A stretch of DNA of 64,000 bases from Chitinophaga nivalis (GTDB lineage Bacteria > Bacteroidota > Bacteroidia > Chitinophagales > Chitinophagaceae). Each line of letters starts with the position of its first letter. Within the stretch, counting starts at the first letter, position 1. The notes beneath the pieces are model-generated. The model was given only the letters and a program-made list of their open reading frames with translations, did no database searches and was not told the origin of the DNA. Below, piece after piece: positions 53,501 to 59,986 of this stretch. Location: positions 3,702,301 to 3,766,300 of the forward strand of contig NZ_JAPDNR010000001.1 in NCBI RefSeq assembly GCF_025989125.1, read 5' to 3'. The translations under genes and the position numbers were made by a program.

Positions 53501-53972
53501 TCATCGAACCGGTTAAGGAGTAAATGCTGGTAACATCACCAGCTACATCTCCGAAATCAAATGATTGCAGCCCCATGAATACACCTGTGTTCGTACCCTG
53601 TAAACTATTTGTTTTAATACTGGCTGCTTCAAAAGCTTCGTAGCTAAGTTCCAGTAACACGCGAAAATGAGGATCCATCGCTTCCGCCTCAACAGGGGAT
53701 ATGTGAAAGAATCCGGCATCAAAAGCGGCTGCATCTTTAAGGAAACCACCCTGGCGTACATATATCTTTCCCGGCAGGCCTTTCTGCGCATCATAATATC
53801 TATCCAGGTCTACCCGGTCTGCGGGTATTTCCTCCATCGCATCTTTATTTTGCTGTAGCAAATCCCAAAATGCCTCGGGGGAATCAGCGCCACCCGGGAA
53901 TCTGCAACTCATCCCCACAATGGCGATCCCATGTTGAAGAGAAGTAGCTGGTTTGTTAGTTGTGTTATTCAT
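47520..53972 (-). CDS. Type I polyketide synthase, KS-AT-DH-ER-KR-ACP, probably iterative
   Basis: 2150 residues in one fully reducing module. KS (about 14-435) with DTACSSTL (Cys182) and EAHGTGT; AT (about 540-850) with GHSMGE near 626; DH (about 905-1190) with H939 and D1111; ER (about 1470-1780) with TATGGVGMAALYIAR; KR (about 1790-1960) with TGGMGGLG, YSS and NYVVAN; ACP (about 2050-2135) with LGIDSMM. In the DH the glycine of HxxxGxxxxP is Asn and the Gln of DxxxQ is Leu. There is no loading module and no thioesterase domain; a type II thioesterase gene lies 473 bases upstream. A single complete module suggests repeated use to make a reduced chain. Confidence 0.95.
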   Translation of the reverse strand: MNNTTNKPATSLQHGIAIVGMSCRFPGGADSPEAFWDLLQQNKDAMEEIPADRVDLDRYYDAQKGLPGKIYVRQGGFLKDAAAFDAGFFHISPVEAEAMDPHFRVLLELSYEAFEAASIKTNSLQGTNTGVFMGLQSFDFGDVAGDVTSIYSLTGSMKASASGRLSFAYGLHGPGVSMDTACSSTLVAIHLACESLLAGNCQMALAGGANLLFSPKTYIGFCMGGMLSPEGYCKAFDAEGDGFVRSEGAGILLLKRYEDAVKDHNNILAVIAGTAVTNDGATKGFTVPSSAAQEMAIRHSMKKAGVTPDDIDYFEAHGTGTNVGDPLEMIGIGNAFKERTRPEKLLVGSVKTNIGHTEAVSGLAGLIKCILAMQHHCIPANLHFRTPNPGIPWADLPVEIVSHNTDWLPGPKPRYAGVNSFGLSGTNAHITLREAPAPLQHLPEKAPGSLSRAVLPISAADDAALSILIKQYQALLEQQDIPVETLAAAAALRRSDLPVRLCIHATNSAHMQQLLQDALDDPIAQRYANTGENRRIIFVFPGQGAQWLGMGRELMAKEPVFRHAMEACEQAISHFVDWSLIEEINRNETDNRFEEVDVIQPILFAMEVAIARLWESWGVKPAVVIGHSMGEIAGAHIAGALSLKDAANVICKRSELAAGIKGKGAAAVVELNSHEVTDILKGWEKRIAVASYNGPKSTVLSGDREALTTVLQELTEKDIYNKFIRVDFAPHSPQLDPLKPAMLEGVKTLQPQAAKAAIYSTVKNDFIRGELLDATYWVDNFRETVLFLQGIQQLLQDENSIFIEISPHPVLTALITQQIESLNKQGASVVASLSREQPEVAEMLHNFCQAYKYGATIDWTAFYKIPLSAVADVPLPRYPWQHEQYALSHQAVHQDTYVWGHKDYRHTFDAVQMRFAVDPAFICWESEISTRQFPYLEDHVINNVIIFPATGFLEYVLSAGVITFAENRVTIREMQLISPVILADQTIRIQLVFTVEKKERVQFKFFSAVVTTPPTTAPSWELNAQGYLELNNNARPENLVDHWIDDSVLPYIILKEDFYNSHEAIRMQYGKRFRAASEIKFSDTAVWAKIIPDEIITKTAGQYLLHPAMLDACLLAGNALLLEEMKDKKWNYIPIAIQDYQVFDSGRTNGILWVTVHKAPEEEADKITYHINVYNENGYPRAAIRRCTLKKVPLSNLRQVAQNLFALSWLPLDQKAIQVASTPLQKSTCLIFGQKQETSHLVNYLAANGTTVYLVETGVTSPTQVTDAITHISIDTLTPAFYEQLLHDILDKHDDPVLSEIIYFSGAREVTAQTPADTVTTDAMSVISLLQTLSGFKLASSPRLWLITQGAQQIAGTAPVNVWQTGIAGLSREIFLEYPEYDCHQIDMEPDASYPDWKLCGKLLLGSCQEKEYVIREGVVFKHRFTHIIPANKKTDSRSKRIAAGESAPPFQFIVNSPGILESIEATSSERIPPAWGEVEINIKAAGLNFLNLMSALGIYPGVENGYLSLANEFAGIITNVGAGVTAFKVGDRVMGVSFQESFSNFFNSSAQLITVIPDELAFTDAATMPIAYLTAYYAIVEFGKLQPGERILIHTATGGVGMAALYIARMIGTEIYATAGTESKRQWLKDAGIPYIMDSRKTGFAAQISTCTHQEGIDVVLNTLTGDAMLEGLSSLRSFGRFCDISKKDVYDNSHLEMQLFKESTAYFFLDMLKLMSDHPEKISRLLGKIIRFYKEGHFPPISKTVFPASRVAAGFNLMMKGEHMGKIIFDLEDPDLLITHTDPLFSGQATYLITGGMGGLGLITAAWMHKNGARHIVLTGRTAPPATAAAINTLREKGCQVVIQLGDITNYQQVEAILTTLRKEMPPLKGIVHTAGILDDGGMANMEAGKFNAALRPKVDGAWWLHELTAEDELDFFLLYSSVLVTLGAIGQANYVVANSFLDGFARYRRQINKPATSIQWGPIADVGLAAAQDIRGKRMDEAGIWSFSREECEQVLSIIFDNNFTEISAVFLEMDTFFDHQPTSKNYKILDDLIAQSLHQTKNTAKDDLIQTWIDSGTIANAQELAEKQLQSILSLTLKTSASKINTDTPFTNLGIDSMMVVQLRNYIDKLMGISITVASIWKFPKVTLLARHILEVTGVSSKFPEE

Positions 53973-54445
53973 TTTAATAGCTTGACGTTTGAGGGAATGA
54001 AAAAAACAGCGCTCTATGTTTACTATTCCTGTCTTGAACGATTACTTTGTTGCAGGCATGGCCTGGCGGCCCGGATGATATCATCATCCGGATATATTGA
54101 TTAGCAGGATTGTTGATGCATGCAGCTGCCACTCATTAAGGGGGCCCGTTGCCTTAATAATCAAGAACCGCGTGTATGCTGGCTTACGCCATCGTTATTC
54201 TTATAGGAAATGGAAGAGGTATACCCAATAACTATTACTACAAGATAGTATGATGATAACAGCCGGTAAATTTGTCTGATTAAATAACATCGATCATTTA
54301 TTCACTTTTAGTACTATGACAGGGGATCGCCCTATTGGCATCAGGGTTAAGATAAAGCTTCGCTAACGCTGTAAATGATTTTTTGAAAATATGCAGGAGA
54401 GCGTCATGACAAATGCAGGCATTGCCTTATCCCTGATATAAAAAA
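53973..54445. other. Intergenic region between synthase and thioesterase genes
   Basis: No gene seen in any frame. A 473-base gap inside an otherwise co-directional group; it could hold a separate promoter for the synthase gene, but no clear one was found. Confidence 0.4.
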
Positions 54446-55150
54446 TCATCCCTTTTCAAATTCACCTGGCAAATATTTGCAAATGATGGCTGCAATCCTG
54501 TCTATATGGTCATATAAGAAGAAATGATCTCCTTCCAATATCTCATAATCAAAACCCCCGCTTGTAAATTTTCTCCAGTTTTGTATATCCTTTACATATT
54601 TCTCCTCATATCCCATGAGTGCATGGATAGCGGTATTAATTTTCGATACTATCTTTTGCGTGTACTCTTCTTCCAGCAATGTTAAGTCCGCGCGGAAGAT
54701 TGGTTCAAAGAAATCCATTAGTTCTTCATTGGCTAATAATTTATCTGAGGGCCTGCCTATTCTCAGTAATGCACGAAAAAATGCTTCCCGTGGCAGGGTG
54801 GAAATTCTTTCTTCATCGATGACATTTGGTCCGGGATAACCGGATGCCACCAGGCATACCGGCGCATCTTTTTCTTTTTCCAATCTGCTGTTTAATTCAA
54901 AGCCCAGCACCGCTCCCAGACTATGCCCATATAGTAGAAATGGCATTTTATTTCTTTTCTGTTTTAATTGCTGTAATAAATCGATAATAGCTGTTTTTTT
55001 GTTGTATAACAAAGGTTCATCTGTCCGTAAACCTCTGCCGGGTAATTCCAATACAATTACCTCTACCTGATCCTGCAGTTTATCCACCAATGGTTGAAAC
55101 GAGAATACGTTCCCGCCTGCAAAGGGAAAAATAAACACTTGTGACTTCAT
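54446..55150 (-). CDS. Type II thioesterase
   Basis: 234-residue alpha/beta hydrolase: FPFAGGNVFSFQPL start, ELPGRG (about 35-40), nucleophile Ser77 in YGHSLGAVLGFEL, and the C-terminal GDHFFLYDH containing the catalytic His. Typical of the external thioesterases that clear stalled acyl groups from the carrier domains of polyketide and non-ribosomal peptide synthases, or release products. The synthase downstream has no thioesterase domain, so this enzyme may do the release. Confidence 0.93.
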   Translation of the reverse strand: MKSQVFIFPFAGGNVFSFQPLVDKLQDQVEVIVLELPGRGLRTDEPLLYNKKTAIIDLLQQLKQKRNKMPFLLYGHSLGAVLGFELNSRLEKEKDAPVCLVASGYPGPNVIDEERISTLPREAFFRALLRIGRPSDKLLANEELMDFFEPIFRADLTLLEEEYTQKIVSKINTAIHALMGYEEKYVKDIQNWRKFTSGGFDYEILEGDHFFLYDHIDRIAAIICKYLPGEFEKG

Positions 55151-55260
55151 CTTTATTATTTAGTATTTAACAATAATAATGATCAATAAATGATACTGCC
55201 GGTTACCAGTATATAACGGCGGGAGTAAACAGGAGGAATAACTGTTGGCAGTAAGCTCAA

Positions 55261-55710
55261 TCAGCCGATTGCTTCATCTATACATTTCTTCCAGATCAAT
55301 TTGTAGATCACTTCTCTGCCATCCAGTATCATAGGGGTAGATTTTAAGATTAATATGTCGTCTGCTATTTCATACAATCTGATTTGCTCCGTGCCTATCC
55401 AGCTGAGGTTCAGTGAGCCTGTAACGAAATGAATAATATAGCTTTCCTCAATTTTATAGTGACCAAAGTAAGCGCCATATCCATTAAATACCGTACGTAT
55501 TTCTACATCCGTACTATCATGCGGCTCCTTTTTTTCAAGATATATGTTCGACTCATTCATAATCTGAACAGACATTTCATTTTGATCACCATACACAAGT
55601 GTTCCCCGGGCTGCTTTACCCCAGGGGTAAATTCTCTCGCCATCCATGGTGTGCGCTTCATATGATTGCAGTTTCCAGACTCCTTTAAACAAAGAAATGA
55701 GATTGACCAT
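55261..55710 (-). CDS. Lipocalin-like protein
   Basis: 149 residues. LFKGVWKLQSYEAHTMDGER at the start, PWGKAARGTLVYGDQNEMSV and FGHYKIEESYIIHFVTGSLNLSW follow the Lipocalin_5-type barrel. It is the first gene of the minus-strand group lipocalin - thioesterase - synthase (110 bases before the thioesterase). Proteins of this type often stand beside polyketide genes in bacteria; an enzymatic or product-binding role is inferred from context only. Confidence 0.8.
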   Translation of the reverse strand: MVNLISLFKGVWKLQSYEAHTMDGERIYPWGKAARGTLVYGDQNEMSVQIMNESNIYLEKKEPHDSTDVEIRTVFNGYGAYFGHYKIEESYIIHFVTGSLNLSWIGTEQIRLYEIADDILILKSTPMILDGREVIYKLIWKKCIDEAIG

Positions 55711-56075
55711 ACCTGCTTATTTAGACGTTATGCTAGCTGGATTTGTGTGACGCTCCTGTATCATTTAATTAATTGTATGGAGAATGATGATGGAATAATA
55801 AATTCCAAACTGATATAAATGACTTATATGGCAGTTCATCAGGCATTTTTGCCTATCCGGCTGAGATTCAAATTAGTTATGCTGATGGATTATTTTGAGG
55901 GTGCTATAGGCAATACTCCATTCAAGTTATACAAACTTAATACATAACACTGCAATTCAGGATCAAGTAAAGAATAATAGTGCGATGGGAAAGAAAACGA
56001 ATATTCGGAAAACTATCCGGCGCAGCAGCAGTGAAGCGAACCGGTGATGCAGGCTGGCAGTAAGCTATAAACTGG
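55711..56075. other. Intergenic region upstream of the polyketide group
   Basis: No gene recognised. It should contain the minus-strand promoter of the lipocalin-thioesterase-synthase group; the DNA next to 55711 is A+T-rich. Confidence 0.4.
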
Positions 56076-56115
56076 TTTTTAGTATGGCGGGTATGGATAC
56101 CCGCCATACTAAAAA
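56076..56115 (-). terminator. Terminator of the acetyltransferase operon
   Basis: Perfect 18-base stem TTTTTAGTATGGCGGGTA with its complement, loop TGGA. It overlaps the stop codon of the acetyltransferase gene. Confidence 0.85.
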
Positions 56116-56567
56116 TGAAATTGAAAGATATTTAATGTCCTGCCTTCAATAAGGGTATTAACTATGCCGGTTTTTGTAGCGCCCATCCGGGTATAAAAAC
56201 CATCTGCATTCGGATCGGACTCCACTTTTATGATAGTTTCATTCCTGGCAATACATCGATGCCGGAGATCTGCAAAAGCTTCTTTGCCCAACCCGTGTCC
56301 AATGAATGATGGCAATATCCAAAAGTGATCAATGAAGAGTTGTTCCCCGTTATATTCCAGCGAATAAAAGCCAACCACCTGGTCTGCATAGATAATTTTT
56401 ATTACCTGGTTTTGCTGGATGTAGGCAGGGGTAATCGTCAGGCTTTCCGTCCAAAGCTGTATCCATGCTTCCGGATAGTTCCAGTGACGTTTGGATTGGA
56501 AAGCGATATCAGTCAGTATTTCGGCATCGCCTGCCGCAGCAGGAAGATATGTAATCGTCGTATGCAT
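56109..56567 (-). CDS. GNAT-family acetyltransferase
   Basis: 152 residues. Acetyl-CoA-binding region LPSFIGHGLGKEAFADLRHRC (about 86-106, the Q/RxxGxG/A pattern as IGHGLGKEA), preceded by the strand VGFYSLEYNGEQLFIDHFW. The C-terminal part has VESDPNADGFYTRMGATKTG. Substrate unknown. The gene starts 13 bases after the end of the NAD(P)-binding protein gene and is co-transcribed with it. Confidence 0.9.
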   Translation of the reverse strand: MHTTITYLPAAAGDAEILTDIAFQSKRHWNYPEAWIQLWTESLTITPAYIQQNQVIKIIYADQVVGFYSLEYNGEQLFIDHFWILPSFIGHGLGKEAFADLRHRCIARNETIIKVESDPNADGFYTRMGATKTGIVNTLIEGRTLNIFQFHF

Positions 56568-56580
56568 GTGTTGTTATTAT

Positions 56581-57351
56581 TTATGTCCTGTCTGCAGGTT
56601 GATGAGTAGTCGCTTTATTTAAACTGGTTGTAGCATTGTAGATGACTGGCATTTGTCCTTTCCACTGATGCCAGGTGTTATCATCCGTTAGTAGTTGCGC
56701 CATGAAATGGGATACGTTTATCCGGCTTGTTTGTCCCGGGTTAAACAGGGCACTCCGGGTGGGAGAGGGATGAAGTGTATAGGCTGTTACGTAGGCATTG
56801 TTGATCAGACTGTCGGGACGCACAGCAACCCATTCGATGAAAGGGTTTTGGCCCCCTGTTTTTAGCCTTAAATAATCTGCTGCTTTTTCATTGTCGGGAT
56901 GTGGTGGTAAGAGCAACCGCAGTAATCCGATGACGATTTTTTGTCCGAAAGAAACCGGTTCGTTTAAGTCCCGGTTACTATTGCCTGCCGTATTCATTAA
57001 CACAAACCGGAAGGGTTTTTCCGGCGTATTTTTCCGGATGGCGGTACAAAGCAGTTGCACCATATCGGTGACCAGCCGCCTGGGCGGGCCATAGATACCC
57101 TTCAAGTTAAGGGTATGTCCAAGACAAACCGCTACGGACTGGCAGTCCTGGAGATGGGCAGACAGCTCGTTTACCGGGATGCGGGTGATGTCGTTGACCC
57201 TGAGTACAGTGATGCGAGCATGGTGAAGCCACGCATCCGGAATTTGACTGGTGGCGCGAACAAGGATCTTCACCCATTGCCCCGCACTTAATAATTGATC
57301 TATCAATAGTTTTCCGGTAGCGCCACTCGCTCCAACTACTAATGTAATCAT
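56581..57351 (-). CDS. NAD(P)-binding protein, NmrA/SDR atypical type
   Basis: 256 residues. Rossmann start TLVVGASGATGKLLIDQLL with the GASGATG dinucleotide-binding loop. Continues with VKILVRATSQ (NADP-type Arg after strand 2) and a NTAGNSNRDL segment. Lacks a clear YxxxK pair, as in atypical short-chain proteins of the NAD(P)H-binding group. Possible redox sensor or epimerase-like enzyme; substrate not deducible. Confidence 0.88.
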   Translation of the reverse strand: MITLVVGASGATGKLLIDQLLSAGQWVKILVRATSQIPDAWLHHARITVLRVNDITRIPVNELSAHLQDCQSVAVCLGHTLNLKGIYGPPRRLVTDMVQLLCTAIRKNTPEKPFRFVLMNTAGNSNRDLNEPVSFGQKIVIGLLRLLLPPHPDNEKAADYLRLKTGGQNPFIEWVAVRPDSLINNAYVTAYTLHPSPTRSALFNPGQTSRINVSHFMAQLLTDDNTWHQWKGQMPVIYNATTSLNKATTHQPADRT

Positions 57352-57689
57352 GTATTGAAATGTTTTATTGTCGTTTTAGTCGTTGAGGGCAGCCTTGAAT
57401 GATAAGGAGAAGGCTATTCCCAACATCTAAAATTATTAAGGGGATAAGCAACCTTTTTTTGTAAATTATGTTTAAAACTGGTGATGCAGCATTCCATACA
57501 GTATACTGGCGCCTATCTGCTTGATTAGCGTTACTAAGATAACATGTATAAGCGGTTTATGCAAAAATGGGTGGCTTATGCTTGTCAAGGTCTGTTCTTT
57601 GGTCCCGGTTAAATGGCTACAGGTACAACATACGCATCGCCATTAAAAGCAAATACAGAACTTTACATAGTTAAATAAAAGCGGGAAAA
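57352..57689. other. Divergent intergenic region without recognised features
   Basis: Lies between the NAD(P)-binding protein gene (leftwards) and the VOC gene (rightwards) and must hold both promoters. No repeats or hairpins were noticed. Confidence 0.4.
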
Positions 57690-58085
57690 ATGAGAGTAAA
57701 AGTTATCAGTATTCCTGTACTGGATCAGGAAAAGGCACTGCAGTTTTATACGAATACATTGGGTTTTATCAAAAAGCAGGATGTGCCCGTAGGTGGTAAT
57801 AACAGATGGTTAACCGTGGTGGCCAAAGGAGATGAAGACGGGCCGGAGGTATTACTGGAGCCTTCTCCGCTCCATTTTGAGCCAGCTAGAACATACCAGC
57901 ATGCGCTGCTGGAAGCCGGTATTCCCTATACGCAATTTGATGTGAATAATGTACAGGAAGAGTATGAAAGGTTGATCGCCCTTGGTGTTGCTTTCAGTGT
58001 AAAGCCAACAGAAATGGGAACGGTTAAAATTGCGGTATTTGATGACACCTGTGGAAATAATATTCAGCTGATAGAAATGTTATAA
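57690..58085 (+). CDS. VOC/glyoxalase-family protein
   Basis: 131 residues with one vicinal-oxygen-chelate domain made of two beta-alpha-beta-beta-beta modules: SIPVLDQEKALQFYTNTLGF in the first, and FDDTCGNNIQLIEML with the closing Glu ligand position in the second. Candidate metal ligands cannot be fixed by eye. Such single-domain proteins include glyoxalases, dioxygenases and resistance proteins. Confidence 0.9.
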   Translation: MRVKVISIPVLDQEKALQFYTNTLGFIKKQDVPVGGNNRWLTVVAKGDEDGPEVLLEPSPLHFEPARTYQHALLEAGIPYTQFDVNNVQEEYERLIALGVAFSVKPTEMGTVKIAVFDDTCGNNIQLIEML

Positions 58086-58133
58086 CGGAAAAGTTATTCC
58101 GTCTCATTATACCGACTGTTGGTATAACCCTGG

Positions 58134-58165
58134 AAACGGCTGTTGATAAGGATCAGCAGCCGTTT
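58134..58165. terminator. Bidirectional terminator between VOC and peptide genes
   Basis: 14-base stem AAACGGCTGTTGAT / ATCAGCAGCCGTTT with one G-T pair and loop AAGG, between two converging genes. Confidence 0.7.
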
Positions 58166-58180
58166 CTGATTTACAGGAAA

Positions 58181-58369
58181 TTAGCCTCTGGGCCAGCATC
58201 TGTTAGCTTTAAGCACACAGTAGCAAGTATTGCCACAGGCTCCATCTCCACCACAATATGGAATATCAATACAGGCGGGGTAGGCAGCAGACTGGCTACC
58301 GCCGGAGATATTTTTCAATGACGCACGTGAAAGTGCTTTACCTGTTTTTACAAATGAATAATTTTTCAT
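58181..58369 (-). CDS. Six-Cys double-glycine peptide (bacteriocin-like)
   Basis: 62 residues. Leader MKNYSFVKTGKALSRASLKN-ISGG (24 residues) is of the class II bacteriocin/ComC type and differs from the lanthipeptide leaders elsewhere in the window. The 38-residue mature part has six Cys (33, 39, 45, 49, 51, 58) with Gly-rich spacers and few acidic residues; three disulphides in a small knot are possible. No exporter or immunity gene lies next to it; the C39 exporter at 18.4 kb could recognise the GG. Confidence 0.75.
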   Translation of the reverse strand: MKNYSFVKTGKALSRASLKNISGGSQSAAYPACIDIPYCGGDGACGNTCYCVLKANRCWPRG

Positions 58370-58896
58370 AAAGAGAAATTAAATGGTTAACTCGTGTTTG
58401 CCTACTTTTTTATGAAGGTTTTCGGCTCTTCCTTTGCTATGCGCGATAACGAGATAATTAAAAGGAAAGTAGTAGACGAGCTTATTGCTCGCATAGGCAT
58501 GTTTTCATTGTTATCATAAAAACTTCACTGCACTGTATGACGTGTTTTAATGATTACAGGGTTTCATTCTTTTAACGCAATTTATGCATCTTTATTGAAT
58601 TTTTCTGCAAATTAATTGTATTAACATGCAAATTATTTTCAAAAATGACGCAATGAGGGTGTTTGTGTGCAATTGTTGCATATGTGAGTGGAGGCCCCAC
58701 AGCAATAGTAATGCGGCTACTGTAAGGCATTCTAACCATTGTACTGCGCTCCCTTATCAGGCCATAAAATTGTAGGAAAGGAAGAATTATTTTTCGCCGC
58801 CGAAAATAGGTGGTTATAGATTGCCAACGATAGGCACTGTCAGCAAATTTCAAACGATTGTGTCCCTGTTCTTTGTATATGCGTAAACGTTATGGC
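58370..58896. other. Intergenic region without recognised genes
   Basis: A+T-rich, particularly 58560-58640. A minus-strand frame at 58572-58853 has no protein-like character. The promoter of the six-Cys peptide gene should be near 58380-58450. Confidence 0.4.
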
Positions 58897-59892
58897 TTAG
58901 TCGTATTTTTTAATATTGCCGGTAACCTGTAACGGAGAACGCTGATTACTCATGCGCAATTCACCAGGCGTATAACCAAATGTTTTGCGGAAAGCCACAA
59001 TAAAATGCTGGGCATATTTATAACCTACAATGTTGGCAATATCCGCAATCGGGTGATCGGTAGATAATAACAGATCCCTGGCTTTAGTCATTCGCAGACT
59101 GGTCAGGTACTCAAAAACAGTTTTGCCGAACAACTCTTTGAAGCCTGATTTTAACTTGGTTTGGTTGATGCCGATAGACAGTGCCAGACATGGAATAGAA
59201 AGGTGCTCCATGTCTTTGCTGATCATTTCTTTTGCATGATAGATGGCTTCAATATCCCGGCTTAATAGTTTGGTTCTTCTGGTTTCCTTTTTTTCCTGCA
59301 GGCAGGACATCTGCGTGATTAATAGTTCTGCGACTTTGGATTCGAGATAAAGCTTTTTTAGTTTTCCGGTATAGCGTTCTTTTTTATGATGGATATCATT
59401 AATCAATATTTGCAGTTCCTCCTGTTGTGAAAGGTGGGCAAATAATTTCCGTCCGTCCATAATGCCATCAATGATCTCATTTTCTCCCAGGAATAGCGGT
59501 GTGAATAGTTCCGGACAGAAAGATATTTCAAAAAAGGCGCCGACGCCATTATCTGTACCCATTTCAAACAGATATTCCTCCTTTTCTTCCCGGAATAAAA
59601 TACATTCACCACGCTGCATCGTCAGGTAGTCTTTATGCTCGCTGATGCACGAACCCCGCAGACAGAAATGTGCCACAATGGTTTCCTTCTCCGGATGTAC
59701 CGCATAATATTTGGAAGTATCAGTAGTGTACTTTCCGGATTTCAGGTGTATACCATCCAGAAAAACATTATCCAGCTCAATTTCAAAACCATTGTTATCG
59801 GTCAGCTTTTCTACTCTTTCTTCCAGAAACGGTTTATCCTGACCAGCACCAATATGGTAGTTACTTGCGTCTATCGTCATGATATAATCCAT
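58897..59892 (-). CDS. AraC-family regulator of siderophore uptake (PchR-like)
   Basis: 331 residues from ATG 59892 (MDYIM); the frame is open to 59967. The N-terminal ligand-binding half has a cupin-like strand set (YAVHPEKETIVAHFCLRGSC). The C-terminal double helix-turn-helix shows LSIPCLALSIGINQTKLKSGFKELFG, VFEYLTSLRMTKARDLL, and IADIANIVGYKYAQHFIVAFRKTFGYTPGELR. It is divergent from a siderophore receptor gene, the layout of PchR-type activators that sense a ferric siderophore. Confidence 0.93.
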   Translation of the reverse strand: MDYIMTIDASNYHIGAGQDKPFLEERVEKLTDNNGFEIELDNVFLDGIHLKSGKYTTDTSKYYAVHPEKETIVAHFCLRGSCISEHKDYLTMQRGECILFREEKEEYLFEMGTDNGVGAFFEISFCPELFTPLFLGENEIIDGIMDGRKLFAHLSQQEELQILINDIHHKKERYTGKLKKLYLESKVAELLITQMSCLQEKKETRRTKLLSRDIEAIYHAKEMISKDMEHLSIPCLALSIGINQTKLKSGFKELFGKTVFEYLTSLRMTKARDLLLSTDHPIADIANIVGYKYAQHFIVAFRKTFGYTPGELRMSNQRSPLQVTGNIKKYD

Positions 59893-59986
59893 AATACTAC
59901 GCTTTGCGTTATTAATACTTCCGTTTGCGTACCTCTTGAAACAGGCGGTTAAAGGAACTTTGCGCAAAGTTAATCATCTATTCAGC

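Noticed and set aside
58572..58853. A 93-codon minus-strand frame upstream of the six-Cys peptide
   Set aside because: Composition is not protein-like, with no start context; DNA there is A+T-rich intergenic.
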